Assembly (NCBI GenBank): GCA_020348445.1
Contig: CP070751.1
Span: forward strand, 2,444,892 to 2,508,891
Direction of reading: 5' to 3'
Length of the DNA stretch: 64,000 bases
Source: Thermoplasmata archaeon
Lineage (GTDB): Archaea > Thermoplasmatota > Thermoplasmata > GCA-020350865
The position numbers were made by a program, and so were the translations under genes. This document shows positions 9,376 through 20,003 of this stretch, piece after piece; position 1 is the first letter of the stretch, and each line of letters opens with the position of its first letter. Below the pieces are notes generated by a model. That model saw only the letters and a list, made by a program, of their open reading frames with translations. It was not told where the DNA came from and searched no databases.

Positions 9376-12300
9376 ATGCTTGGAGGAACTAAAGTGTCTA
9401 AAAGAAGATTTTTTTCTTTCTCAGCAAGTACAATTCTTTTGATGAGTGCTATGCTGATTGGAATTTCATTTGAAATGCCAAACACCAGTGCGGGAACTGC
9501 AAACCACGATGTGGGAGAACTTCAAATTATTTTTCTCTCAGATTTTGGAAGGATCCTACGGCCGCTTCAATGGCCAAATCCCGGTACCTCCCATACCGTA
9601 AGTAACCAAGGAACTGGGTTTTTAGGATTGGTGGTGGATCAGGCCAATTATGATCATACTCCTGGGTCAGTGGATATTGCTGATTGTTACAAATTCGGTT
9701 CCAATAACTACTGGAACCAAGATGACTTCACACCAATCTCGTTAATAAACATGACAATTGATGATGGAACAACCCAAAAAAGTATTGCTTCATTTCAGAA
9801 TACAGGAACCACCCAGGATCCAAACGACATCCTGATCAATCAAACATGTTGGACAGTAAAGGACAAGGATTGGGCAATATTACAATGGGATGTGATCAAC
9901 ATTAAAAGCCCAGCTGCTGATATCACCGATTTTTGCCTAGGTCTGGAGATTGATATTTCGCAATCTGATTGGGGAGTGGATCCATCATATGGTCTAGGTG
10001 GGGATAGCGGTGACGACATCGACGGTTTTGATGTGACTGAAAATGTCTACTGGGCTTCGGATGATGGTGGAACAACCTTGGGATTTGGCTCGGTATTTGC
10101 TTGGGATCCCATCACACATTACTTTTCAAAGGACTATCACCCCGGAGATTATAATGAATACAAAACATATTGGGAAAATGAGACTTGGTTGTACAACAGA
10201 ATTCGTGCTCCAAATAGTGTTGAGGGAGCTTCACCAGGAAACAGAACATCCACTGTAGGATGGAATGGGAATACGATACCAGCTGGGACATCAAGAACCT
10301 TCACATTGGTGATTGCATTAAACAGCACCAAAAGTAGTATGATAACAGCAATAAAGGATGCTCGATACTACTACCACAACAACATAACAGGTTTTCTTAT
10401 CACAGAGTTCTCAGATTCTGCAGGATCGCATCAAATCGAGGTTTACAATAACGGTCGCGAAGCCACTCCTGCTTCAAATTTAGAATTCTCGGTAGATGGG
10501 GGTAGTACATTCTTAACTGGAGTCTGGGACAAGGACCCGATCCCAACCTATGAACACGCGGTCATCACTGTCACTGGCGGTGGAACGATCCATGCAGAGG
10601 GCGATACCATCAGCCTTTACGAAAATTCTGAGTTGGTTGATTTGGTGGCTTTTGGGCAGGAAGGTGTGGCACCTGATCCTTTGCCCGGTGAATCAACTGA
10701 AAGGCATTATAATTCATCTTCATCAAGCTATACAGATGACTGGCTACACCAGGCCCCAACTGGAGATACATTTGGCGCTTACAACAATGTTGGAATTGTG
10801 ATCAGGTCGCCTGAGGTTGTGCTCAACAGGGTGATGTTCAATCCATCTGTACCATCTGAGGGATATGTGGAGTTGATGTTCCTAGGTTTGGGGAGCCTTA
10901 ATATTTCAGACTATGAGATCATCTGCAATGACAGGTTCACAATTCCCACAGGAATCGTCCTCAGTAACACAAATAGGTTTTATGTATTCACGTACTCTGA
11001 CATGCCTACATTTTTCACAAATATGAATTCTGCAGGGGATAACGCCTATCTCTATGACAGAAATGACAATCTCCTTGATATGGTAGGATGGAACTCCTCG
11101 CATACACAAGGTTATTTCATGTCCCGAAGCCCTGATGGTACCGGAACCTATCAGGGTTTCAATGATAAAACCTCGGAGGCTGCGGGTTGGGTTTTTGACC
11201 AGCAACCTGTTGTTCTGCTGACTGAGTTCTATATGGATAGCAGTTCAGCTCAGATTGAAATTTACAATCCAAGGGGTGGCGAAAAATTGCTTGATGCCAG
11301 ATGGAGCCTGGAAAGCAGTGTAAACGGCCCCGGGGCACTTCCAGGAACCTGGGCGTTGGGTACAATACCTGCCAATGGAGGATACGATTACTTCACCATG
11401 AGTCCGGGTCCCACACCTGGAGATGAAGGTGACACCATCACTTTATATTACGATCCTGGCTCAGGTCAAATTATAATGGATCAAGTTGCCTTTGGAACAC
11501 ATGGGAAGGCACCAGACCCCCTTGCTGCAGAATCAACGTCCCGATACTGGAACAGCACCTCATTGAGTTGCCATGACGAGTGGACAAGGGAAGACACCCC
11601 GACTTTTGGTGCTCAAAACGATGTCCCGCCAATTGATTACAACTCGAAATTAATATTGAACGAAATACTGTTTAATCCTATTAATCCTGATGACTTTTTT
11701 GTTGAACTCTACCTCATATCTGGCACTCTCGACATATCGGTATATAGAATTGTGTGTGATTCTGAATTCGTTATCCCTAGTGGAACAATATTGAGTTCAT
11801 CCAATCCTTTTTTCTATCTGATTTATTCTATGGACTCTCCCTTCTTCGATAACATGGATTCGTCCGGAGATAATGTTTATCTTTACGATCCCAATGGTCG
11901 TCTTCTTGATATGGCAGGTTGGAGCTCACAGCACGAGCAAGGTAAATCAATGCGCAGGATTCCAGATGGAAATGGAACAAGGGATGGATTTGATGATCCA
12001 AGTTCAATTGCCGCAGGCTGGGTCTTTGATTGTATACCAACATCCCTTACGCTGCCGCCAGGACCGCCAAGGGATCTTCAGGCAAATCTTGTGACAGATG
12101 CAAAGGACGTATTTATTTCTTGGAACGCATCTTTAGATGACGGTCAGGGAGAAAACGATGTTGAAGGATATACAGTTTATAAGTCTAACACGGGAGTTAA
12201 CGGAACCTACGAATTTGCGGCCTGGATTTCTGCAACAGGGTCTGCATCCTATAATTGGACTGACAAGGATGCAGGAGATGGGGATTGGAACGATTATTTC

Positions 12301-12855
12301 TATATCGTCAGAGCCAACGACACATCTGATTCTGAGGAGCAAAACACAGATAAGGTCGGCAAATTTGTCAATTATTTAGTGAAGAACTGGAATCTGATAT
12401 CTGTGCCGTTGATTCAAGTGAACACATCGATGGAGTATGTGCTGCAAACAATAGAAGGGAATTACATCACAATCCAAGGGTACCATGCAGGCAAATCAAG
12501 ACCCTGGCTTCACTGGCACAAGAACAAACCAAAATATTTCAATGATGACATAGAAATAAATCATAAAGAGGGATACTACATCAGAATGACCAATCCAGAC
12601 TATCTAATCGTGGCAGGGAGGGTACCATCTGAAACTCAGATACCCTTAAAAACAGGATGGAATTTAATCGGTTATCCGTGTCTTATAAACCAAACTCGGG
12701 ATGATGCATTATCTTCGATTGATGGAAAATACAACATGGTGGAATACTATGATCCTATAAAGGGTAAGGAAGTGAGGCTCGATCCTGGGGATTATATGAA
12801 ACCCGGACTTGGATATTGGATTCATGCAACCGAGGACTGCGTTCTTATCATATAA
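9376..12855 (+). CDS. Giant secreted protein: lamin-tail-like repeats, FN3 and C-terminal WNLI module
   Basis: 1159 residues; the ATG follows AGGAGG by about seven bases. A signal peptide covers ~1-37. Residues ~38-340 form a beta-rich region with many aromatics that I do not recognise. Four lamin-tail-domain-like repeats follow (~335-900), alternating types that begin LITEF/LLTEF and VVLNRVMFNP/LILNEILFNP. These are known in secreted proteins as DNA-binding or structural modules. An FN3 domain spans ~895-995 and the WNLI module ~1000-1159, ending GYWIHATEDC. No C-terminal helix exists, so retention at the surface would have to depend on the module or on partners. Abundant N-x-S/T sites suggest glycosylation. 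Confidence 0.85.
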   Translation: MLGGTKVSKRRFFSFSASTILLMSAMLIGISFEMPNTSAGTANHDVGELQIIFLSDFGRILRPLQWPNPGTSHTVSNQGTGFLGLVVDQANYDHTPGSVDIADCYKFGSNNYWNQDDFTPISLINMTIDDGTTQKSIASFQNTGTTQDPNDILINQTCWTVKDKDWAILQWDVINIKSPAADITDFCLGLEIDISQSDWGVDPSYGLGGDSGDDIDGFDVTENVYWASDDGGTTLGFGSVFAWDPITHYFSKDYHPGDYNEYKTYWENETWLYNRIRAPNSVEGASPGNRTSTVGWNGNTIPAGTSRTFTLVIALNSTKSSMITAIKDARYYYHNNITGFLITEFSDSAGSHQIEVYNNGREATPASNLEFSVDGGSTFLTGVWDKDPIPTYEHAVITVTGGGTIHAEGDTISLYENSELVDLVAFGQEGVAPDPLPGESTERHYNSSSSSYTDDWLHQAPTGDTFGAYNNVGIVIRSPEVVLNRVMFNPSVPSEGYVELMFLGLGSLNISDYEIICNDRFTIPTGIVLSNTNRFYVFTYSDMPTFFTNMNSAGDNAYLYDRNDNLLDMVGWNSSHTQGYFMSRSPDGTGTYQGFNDKTSEAAGWVFDQQPVVLLTEFYMDSSSAQIEIYNPRGGEKLLDARWSLESSVNGPGALPGTWALGTIPANGGYDYFTMSPGPTPGDEGDTITLYYDPGSGQIIMDQVAFGTHGKAPDPLAAESTSRYWNSTSLSCHDEWTREDTPTFGAQNDVPPIDYNSKLILNEILFNPINPDDFFVELYLISGTLDISVYRIVCDSEFVIPSGTILSSSNPFFYLIYSMDSPFFDNMDSSGDNVYLYDPNGRLLDMAGWSSQHEQGKSMRRIPDGNGTRDGFDDPSSIAAGWVFDCIPTSLTLPPGPPRDLQANLVTDAKDVFISWNASLDDGQGENDVEGYTVYKSNTGVNGTYEFAAWISATGSASYNWTDKDAGDGDWNDYFYIVRANDTSDSEEQNTDKVGKFVNYLVKNWNLISVPLIQVNTSMEYVLQTIEGNYITIQGYHAGKSRPWLHWHKNKPKYFNDDIEINHKEGYYIRMTNPDYLIVAGRVPSETQIPLKTGWNLIGYPCLINQTRDDALSSIDGKYNMVEYYDPIKGKEVRLDPGDYMKPGLGYWIHATEDCVLII

Positions 12856-12893
12856 CCATGCATCTAATGGCCATTTTTAGTTAGATAGCCCTC

Positions 12894-12912
12894 CAACAAA
12901 TTATTTATACCA
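12894..12912 (+). promoter_or_regulatory. Promoter motif shared with 15117-15135
   Basis: CAACAAATTATTTATACCA differs at one base from a motif at 15117-15135. Both lie 53-54 bases before the chosen start codon and contain an ATTTATA TATA-like core, so the two genes probably share promoter architecture. Confidence 0.5.
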
Positions 12913-12965
12913 CCCAGTTCATACTAATTGTATCAAAACAAGGAAATATGGAGTGGGAGTTTGTT

Positions 12966-15083
12966 ATGAAAGTCCGATGTCTTCAGTTACTTGTCCATTT
13001 AGTTGTCTGGCTATTGATTTTGAATGGCTTGATCTTTTTAGATGCACCCCAAAGCAAGATTTATGATTATCCTGAGGATAACATGGAAAAAGAACCTTCT
13101 TCTATCCATAACTCCGGTTTGGGAAGATCTACAAGAGCAGGCAATGACTGGCCTATGTACCGAGGGGACCTTTTTCATTCTGGTTTTGGCACATCCTCTA
13201 TTCCATCAAATGACACCCCATTATGGTCAAATACCACAGGTAGCGGAGACGGATACGGTTCACCTGCAGTGGCCGACGGCAGGGTTTTTGCCGGTTCTGC
13301 AGATGGATATCTTTACTGTTTTGATTTGTATACTGGGGAGAGATTATGGAGAACGTTTTTATCTTCAGGTGATTTTGGTGTATGCGGCTCTCCTGCTGTC
13401 GCAAACGATCATGTAGTTGTTTTCTGTTCAGGTGATGATACTGTTTACAGATTAAGAGTATCGGACGGTAGCGAAGATTGGAGTTACTCTCCGGGTAGCG
13501 GTGCCTATGGAGGCTCTTCACCAGCAATCAGTAACGGTAGAATTTACGTTGGTTCAGGTAATAGATATCTCTATTGTTTGGATGAAATTAGTGGTAATAT
13601 GATTTGGTCATACAGAACCGATGTGGGACCTTGGAGAAATTACGGAATACAATCCTCTCCAGCAGTGGCAAATGGAAGGGTGTTTGTGGGTGCCTGTGAT
13701 ACGTATCTCTACTGCTTTAATGAATCCCAGCCCTCTGCCCCAAATGCAGAATATTTTTGGAGGACCGATCTTTATGATGCCGTATTTGCATCGCCAGCAG
13801 TAGCAAACGGGAGGGTCTTTTGTGGCTCTGGATACTATGCTTACGGTGAAGGCGATAACTCACATACGATGTTCTGTCTGGATGAACTCACAGGCGAAGT
13901 TATATGGAGTTATGTAACAGGAAGTGATATCCTGTCCTCACCTGCCATTGCCTATGGAAATTGTTATTTCACGTCCACGGATGGCGAGTTGTATTGTGTG
14001 GATGCAGAAGATTCAGGACCTACACCTTCATTTGTTTGGAGCGAGACTGTAGGAGACTCGTGGTCCTCTCCGGCAGTTGCCGATGGTAAAGTGGTGGTTG
14101 GTTCCCGTGGCACCAATTCCATATATTGTTTCGATGCTCTTTCTGGTGCTTTAATATGGAGCCGTAATCTTGGCAATGACATATACAGTTCTCCTGCAAT
14201 TTCCGATGGCAAGGTTGTAGTTGGTGTTAGAGGCTCCCCTGAATCAGTTTACTGCTTTGGAAACTTAACAAGTCCTCCTTCACCCCCTGCACCACCCACC
14301 AATTTACAGGCCCAGCTTGTGGGAAATGGAAACGATGTAATGGTCTTTTGGGATGCTTCAATAGATGACGGAAGCGGTGATGATAATGTTTTGGGTTATA
14401 CAGTATACAAATCAAGTGCAGGGGTAAACGGCCCATATGATTTCGAGGCATGGGTTTTGGCAACAGATTCTCCAACATATGATTGGACTGATGTTGGTGC
14501 AGGGGATGGTGATCTAAACGATTACTTCTACATAGTGAGGGCTAATAACACAGATAACAACGAGGAGAATAACGTAAGAAAAGTGGGTAAAGTGGTAAAC
14601 CAACAAGCAAAAGGATGGAATCTCATATCTGTTCCCTTAATTCAAGCCAGCACCTCAAGAAATTATTCACTTCAAACCATAGAAGGTAATTCTTCGGCTG
14701 TACAATCGTATCATGCAGGAAAATCAAAACCATGGCTTCACTGGAATGATAAAAAACCCGCTCATTTAAATGATGTCAACGATATTACTAATGAAAATGG
14801 ATATTATATCTACATGGTGAATACCGATTATCTTGTGACCGCAGGAAAAGTGCCAACCACAACCTCGATATCCCTTTATCATGGATGGAACATGGTGGGT
14901 TACCCTTCTTTGGAAATCAGGACAAGAAATGATGCACTTTCCTCAATTTCGGCCTCGTACAATAGGGTGATTTTCTTGGATACCCAAAGTGGAAGGGAAG
15001 TATTTCTTGGCCCAAGTGATTTAATGAGTCCTGGGTATGGATATTGGATCCATGTAACTGAGAACTGCGAACTTGTCTTGTAA
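12966..15083 (+). CDS. Secreted PQQ-like propeller + FN3 + WNLI module
   Basis: 705 residues from the ATG at 12966, which opens on a signal peptide and follows GGGAG; an in-frame ATG at 12948 would add six residues. A PQQ-like propeller of about eight blades covers ~50-440 (repeats SSPAVANGRVF.GS...YCFDE). An FN3 domain spans ~440-540 and the WNLI module ~545-705, with YHAGKSKPWLHW and GYWIHVTENC. The FN3 and module are close relatives of those at the end of the 9376 protein, showing that the C-terminal unit moves as a cassette behind different N-terminal domains. There is no membrane helix after the signal peptide. No enzyme motif is visible. Confidence 0.87.
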   Translation: MKVRCLQLLVHLVVWLLILNGLIFLDAPQSKIYDYPEDNMEKEPSSIHNSGLGRSTRAGNDWPMYRGDLFHSGFGTSSIPSNDTPLWSNTTGSGDGYGSPAVADGRVFAGSADGYLYCFDLYTGERLWRTFLSSGDFGVCGSPAVANDHVVVFCSGDDTVYRLRVSDGSEDWSYSPGSGAYGGSSPAISNGRIYVGSGNRYLYCLDEISGNMIWSYRTDVGPWRNYGIQSSPAVANGRVFVGACDTYLYCFNESQPSAPNAEYFWRTDLYDAVFASPAVANGRVFCGSGYYAYGEGDNSHTMFCLDELTGEVIWSYVTGSDILSSPAIAYGNCYFTSTDGELYCVDAEDSGPTPSFVWSETVGDSWSSPAVADGKVVVGSRGTNSIYCFDALSGALIWSRNLGNDIYSSPAISDGKVVVGVRGSPESVYCFGNLTSPPSPPAPPTNLQAQLVGNGNDVMVFWDASIDDGSGDDNVLGYTVYKSSAGVNGPYDFEAWVLATDSPTYDWTDVGAGDGDLNDYFYIVRANNTDNNEENNVRKVGKVVNQQAKGWNLISVPLIQASTSRNYSLQTIEGNSSAVQSYHAGKSKPWLHWNDKKPAHLNDVNDITNENGYYIYMVNTDYLVTAGKVPTTTSISLYHGWNMVGYPSLEIRTRNDALSSISASYNRVIFLDTQSGREVFLGPSDLMSPGYGYWIHVTENCELVL

Positions 15084-15116
15084 ATAACCTTTACACTAAA
15101 GCCTTTAAATAAAAAT

Positions 15117-15135
15117 CAACAAATTATTTATATCA
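15117..15135 (+). promoter_or_regulatory. Promoter motif shared with 12894-12912
   Basis: CAACAAATTATTTATATCA is the second copy, 54 bases before the ATG at 15190, differing only C to T from the first copy. Confidence 0.5.
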
Positions 15136-15189
15136 TTCAAATAATACCATCTTAAAGTAGACAAGGAAGTAATTTAGTGGGTGAGTGAG

Positions 15190-18100
15190 ATGAAAGTTCA
15201 TGTTTCTAGGACATCTGCTGTAGTTGTCATTATGATGTTAATTATTACAAGTTCTTGGACAATGGTTCTTCAACCCTCAGAAAATATTATTAATGAATTA
15301 TCTGAAGAGGAATCCCATTTGGATCCTGATCCAAGTGTTAACAGACCAACAAGAGCAGGGACACCCTGGCCGATGCACCGTAATAACCCTATTCACACAG
15401 CCTACACACCAGACTCTGGACCTATAACAGATGAGGTGCTGTGGGTTAATTATCCGCTTGGTAAGACTTTGGGCTCCCCTGCGGTGGTAGACGATAAAGT
15501 ATTTATTGGAAGCGGAAACGGAATGAACGCATTTTATATAGAAAACGGCTCACTAGCATGGCGTACTCCAACCTATAATGTGGTTCCTGGGGGCTATGGG
15601 CTCACTTCTGCACCTGCGTATTCCAATGGTTTTATTTACTTTGGTGGAGATGGTTTTTACTGTCTTTATGAAAACAATGGTACAGTCAAATGGTTTGTTG
15701 ATACTCCCCATCAAAACTGGGGAGATGGCACTCCCACTGTTGCCAATGGCAAGGTCTTTATTCCAGGAAGTGATAGAAAATTGTACTGTCTCGATGAGGA
15801 TGACGGAACTATAATTTGGACCTTTCAAACTGGTTCCGGTGGAAGCGCTAATTATGGATTGTACGCTGCTCCTGCCGTGGTAAACGGTTTTGTTTACCTG
15901 GCGGCCTGCGATTGGATCCTATATCAGATCAACGAGACCCAACCCACGATTACCGCTTCTGCATACAACACCTTCACAATGAACTATGCCTCCTATTCCA
16001 CACCCGTTGTAGTAAATAATCGAGTATTTGTAGGATGTGGATATACTGGGACAAGTACTAATAATCGCTTCTACTGCCTTGATGCAAACGATCTTTCTTT
16101 TATCTGGGAGTTTTATCCGGGCTCCTCAACCAGTTTCTTTTCCTCAGCAGGTTATTATAACAACAGGGTGTACATCGGTTCTCTGGATGGCAATCTCTAT
16201 TGCCTCGATGCAACCAGCCCCTCAGCCAATGTTCTCTGGCAATACTACATAGGTCCCACTTGGTGCTCCCCTGCCATAACAAATGACAGGCTGTATATTG
16301 GTTCAAGATCTAATGTCTTCTACTGCTTCAATCTTTCTCAAACCTCTGGATCTGAGGAGTATTACTGGATATTCAATGCCTTGGATCAAGTAAATTCCTC
16401 ACCTGCTGTGATGGATGGCAGAGTCTATGTGGGTTTTGGCTGGGAAGATAGTTCCAATGGAGGAGTTTACTGCTTCGGACCTCCACCAGTACCTCCCTCT
16501 GTGGACAGCATTCAAATCGAGGATCAGCCCGGCGGAATAGGCAACCCAATTCTCGATCAAACCATTGACGTGGGGGTACAAATTACGGGGTACGCAGCAG
16601 CATACAATGGAACTGATTACCTGTATGACATTGAGGTGGAATGGATGGTCGCCAATGGAAGCGGAGCAAATGCATCAACCTCACCCACGAATTCGGTGGA
16701 TAGTTCTGATTTCTACTCTGGTTTTTTCGGGGGAACAGCAACATGGACTGCAGATGATGGACTTGGCCATATTTACCAGGTGGAGTTCACGATAAGAGAT
16801 CCCGCTGTTGAGTACATCAGTATTGTGGATACTGAGAACATTGGTTCATCCGAGATTATGGATCAAATAGTGGATGTTGGGTTCACAAAAAAAGGCTATG
16901 CCGCATCATTTAATATAACAACCGGATATATGGGAGATGTAATAGTTAATTGGAGTGTTCAAAATACCACTTCCTCGGCCTTCACAAGTCCATCCCAGGC
17001 CACGAACTCAACATTCAATGCAAGCCTTTTAGGCGGGATAGCCACATGGATTGCCGATGACGGGAAAGGGCATACAGACGAGGTCGAGTTCACGATAAGA
17101 GACCCTACTGTGGACGACATCTTGATTGTTGACACCGAAGGAATTGGCTCCTCTGAGATCACAGGAAAAACCGTGGATGTTGGATATACTATTGTAGGTT
17201 ATGCTGCAGGCTTTAACGATACAGCAGGATATATCGGAGATGTTCCAGTTAACTGGTATGTGGTAAACACGAGCGGAGCCGAAGGTTTTACCTCCCCGAC
17301 TTCGGGGCCAAATTCAATTCTTAACGTTAGCTTTAAAAATGGCACTGTAGAATGGATTGCAGATTATGGGGGCGGTCATACCGATTCTGTTGTATTTTCG
17401 GTGCGAAAGCCAACTGTTGATTATATCATAATCAGAACAGGCTCGAAAGGAACAGGAAGCTGGGTGGGGGATTCCACATATATCTTCGGGACCACTGATA
17501 CATTCTATGCAGGGGGTTACAATAATACAGCAGGCTGGATAGAAGATGTGGATGCCGAATGGGAAAGTGACAATCAGCCTGTGGGAAATGTTAGTATGGG
17601 TCCCTCCAACTCCACAACCTTCTCTGCAATAAACAACGGAACCTGCAATATCACTGCAACTTACGATAAATTTTCGAATACGACAGGTGTTATATCTGTC
17701 ATCAACTACACAATCGATTACATTATAATCAGGGATTCACCAGGTGGAGAAGGTTCAGTTGTGGAAGATATGAATTTCGCAGTTGGAGGAACTGCGACTT
17801 TCTATGCCGCTGCCTACAATGAATCATCTGGCTATCTTGGAGATGTAGGAGTGGAATGGGAATCCAGTAATGAAACCATCGCAATCGTAACGAGCCCTGG
17901 GATCTCAACACTTTTTACTGCTCAATTTATTGGCGGGGAATGCAATGTCACTGCAACATACGATTCATTAATTTCCAATGTAACTGGAACGCTAACCGTT
18001 TTAGATGCAGAGATAAATTATATTCTGATTACTAATGCACCAAATGGGGATGAAATTTCCACTGTTTATTTGAATGTGAACGAGACCATAACAGTTTATG

Positions 18101-19899
18101 CATCAAGTTACAATGAATCCACATCACTATATCTGGGTTTGGTGGAGGTTAACTGGGATCAATTTCCTGCTATCGGGTCATTCAACCTACCCACGGGGAG
18201 TTCCACAACATTCAGGGCAGGGATGTCGGGAGGGACTACCTCGATCAATGCAACATATACATCCCTGGGGCTTTGGGATAATTTCACGCTGGTTATTAAC
18301 GATCCCACAGTTGATTATATCCAAATAAGGGATGAAAGTGGTGGTTTAGGTGATGTTATTTCGCAGGCCAGCTTCACACTTGGAGATATTGTTTCTGATA
18401 CATACTATTGCGCAGGTTACAACTACACGGCAGATTACATAGACGACATGTCTGCAAATTGGGTGGTAATCGGTAATATAGGCACTGTTATCCCAAGCTC
18501 AGGTACATCAACACAATTTACCGCCACAACTGCGGGATCAGGGGAAATCACCGCAAGTTACAATGGAAAATCCACATCAGCAGATATTACAATATATCCA
18601 GAACCTGATCTAACTCCTCCTGCAGCGCCAACTGGACTTCGGGTTCGTCAGGTGGCCACTGGAGGTGCATTGAGTTTAACATGGAATCCCAATACAGATG
18701 CTGATTTGGCAGGGTACAACATCTATCGGTCAACTACAAATGGAACAGGATATGAAAAGGTAAATACCGAGCTGGTCACAGAAACTCAATTTCCCAATAC
18801 AGGTCTCATAAATGGAGTAACTTATTACTTTTATATCACAGCTGTAGACGATGCTCCCACACCAAACGAATCTCCACCTTCAGATACAGTTGACAATGTA
18901 TGCGATGTTGATACAGACGGAGATGGGGTATACGATAATAATGATGATGATGATGACAATGATGGCCTTTCAGATTCCGAAGAAGCTGACATTCAAACAG
19001 ATCCCAAAAATCCAGATACTGATGGGGATGGATACAACGATGCCGAGGATGAAGCTCCACTTGATCCGCACAAACATCAAAAAGAAGATCCCCCGCCCGA
19101 TGCACCTACGGGCTTGGTTGTGACTCCACTTTCTTCAGGGGATGCCCTCAACATTTCTTGGGATGCAAATACCGAGGAAGACCTAGCAGGATATAATCTC
19201 TTTCGCTCTCTGCTTCCTGATAGGGAGTTTGAGAGGTTAAATAATGATGTTATAACGTCTGAGTATTACGTTGATAGCTCATTAACTTCCGGAGTCAAGT
19301 ACTATTATTATGTGGTGGCAGTGGACACCACTAGTCAAATCTCTGATCCGTCCGAAAAAATAAGTGGTGTTCCCGATATCGATACCGATTCTGATGGAAA
19401 ACTTAACTATGAAGATGATGATGATGACAATGATGGTCTTACAGATTCTGAAGAAGAGGATATGGGAACAGATCCTTTGCGGGAGGACTCGGATGGAGAT
19501 GGGTATATCGATTCTGAGGATTTTTATCCGTTAAATGCAGGGAAGTGGGAGAAATCAAAAGAAGAAGATTTTAATGTTTTATTATTGTTGATTCCAATTA
19601 TTCTGATCGTCATATTACTGTTATTTTTTATTTTAACAAAAAAACGCAAACCTGAGGAAGTTCCTCCACCAATATCTGCCCCAGAGAGAGTATTGCCTCC
19701 CCCGCCAGCAGGATACGTACAAAAGAAAGAGACTCCAGTAATCGAGCAAAAGGAAATGCCATTACCCCAAGAAGAGGAAGAATCTCCACTTCCTGATGAC
19801 GAAGAATTTCCTACTCCTGAGGACAAGAAAGAACTTCTATCTCCTGAAGATGAAGAGGAGCCTTTTGACGAGGATGCACTGCCACCTCCTGACGATTGA
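15190..19899 (+). CDS. Giant membrane-anchored propeller / Ig-like repeat / FN3 / TSP3 protein with acidic cytoplasmic tail
   Basis: 1569 residues from the ATG at 15190, with GGTGAG just upstream; the GTG at 15181 is an alternative. Domain order: signal peptide (~1-30), PQQ-like propeller (~50-435), about eight Ig-like repeats (~440-1140) beginning VDYIIIRD and containing GYLGDV.VEW, FN3 (~1145-1240), and a thrombospondin-type-3 Asp-rich stretch. A second FN3 and a second TSP3 stretch follow, then a membrane helix (~1462-1483) and an ~85-residue Pro/Glu/Asp-rich tail. The tail should lie in the cytoplasm. The long repeat stalk would hold the propeller well away from the membrane. The architecture is closely paralogous to the gene at 20004. 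Confidence 0.87.
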   Translation: MKVHVSRTSAVVVIMMLIITSSWTMVLQPSENIINELSEEESHLDPDPSVNRPTRAGTPWPMHRNNPIHTAYTPDSGPITDEVLWVNYPLGKTLGSPAVVDDKVFIGSGNGMNAFYIENGSLAWRTPTYNVVPGGYGLTSAPAYSNGFIYFGGDGFYCLYENNGTVKWFVDTPHQNWGDGTPTVANGKVFIPGSDRKLYCLDEDDGTIIWTFQTGSGGSANYGLYAAPAVVNGFVYLAACDWILYQINETQPTITASAYNTFTMNYASYSTPVVVNNRVFVGCGYTGTSTNNRFYCLDANDLSFIWEFYPGSSTSFFSSAGYYNNRVYIGSLDGNLYCLDATSPSANVLWQYYIGPTWCSPAITNDRLYIGSRSNVFYCFNLSQTSGSEEYYWIFNALDQVNSSPAVMDGRVYVGFGWEDSSNGGVYCFGPPPVPPSVDSIQIEDQPGGIGNPILDQTIDVGVQITGYAAAYNGTDYLYDIEVEWMVANGSGANASTSPTNSVDSSDFYSGFFGGTATWTADDGLGHIYQVEFTIRDPAVEYISIVDTENIGSSEIMDQIVDVGFTKKGYAASFNITTGYMGDVIVNWSVQNTTSSAFTSPSQATNSTFNASLLGGIATWIADDGKGHTDEVEFTIRDPTVDDILIVDTEGIGSSEITGKTVDVGYTIVGYAAGFNDTAGYIGDVPVNWYVVNTSGAEGFTSPTSGPNSILNVSFKNGTVEWIADYGGGHTDSVVFSVRKPTVDYIIIRTGSKGTGSWVGDSTYIFGTTDTFYAGGYNNTAGWIEDVDAEWESDNQPVGNVSMGPSNSTTFSAINNGTCNITATYDKFSNTTGVISVINYTIDYIIIRDSPGGEGSVVEDMNFAVGGTATFYAAAYNESSGYLGDVGVEWESSNETIAIVTSPGISTLFTAQFIGGECNVTATYDSLISNVTGTLTVLDAEINYILITNAPNGDEISTVYLNVNETITVYASSYNESTSLYLGLVEVNWDQFPAIGSFNLPTGSSTTFRAGMSGGTTSINATYTSLGLWDNFTLVINDPTVDYIQIRDESGGLGDVISQASFTLGDIVSDTYYCAGYNYTADYIDDMSANWVVIGNIGTVIPSSGTSTQFTATTAGSGEITASYNGKSTSADITIYPEPDLTPPAAPTGLRVRQVATGGALSLTWNPNTDADLAGYNIYRSTTNGTGYEKVNTELVTETQFPNTGLINGVTYYFYITAVDDAPTPNESPPSDTVDNVCDVDTDGDGVYDNNDDDDDNDGLSDSEEADIQTDPKNPDTDGDGYNDAEDEAPLDPHKHQKEDPPPDAPTGLVVTPLSSGDALNISWDANTEEDLAGYNLFRSLLPDREFERLNNDVITSEYYVDSSLTSGVKYYYYVVAVDTTSQISDPSEKISGVPDIDTDSDGKLNYEDDDDDNDGLTDSEEEDMGTDPLREDSDGDGYIDSEDFYPLNAGKWEKSKEEDFNVLLLLIPIILIVILLLFFILTKKRKPEEVPPPISAPERVLPPPPAGYVQKKETPVIEQKEMPLPQEEEESPLPDDEEFPTPEDKKELLSPEDEEEPFDEDALPPPDD

Positions 19900-20003
19900 G
19901 TATTTAGCTTTCCCGTTCCTGTAACAGGGTGTATAAATATGATACCAACATCGAATAATTTATATTATACCCTCTTATTTTTAAATTGTCAAGGTGAATG
20001 AGC

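Noticed and set aside
18940..19460. GAT/GAC-rich runs as simple-sequence repeats of mobile origin
   Set aside because: They encode Asp-rich thrombospondin-type-3 calcium loops seen in four proteins of the window, so coding constraint explains them.
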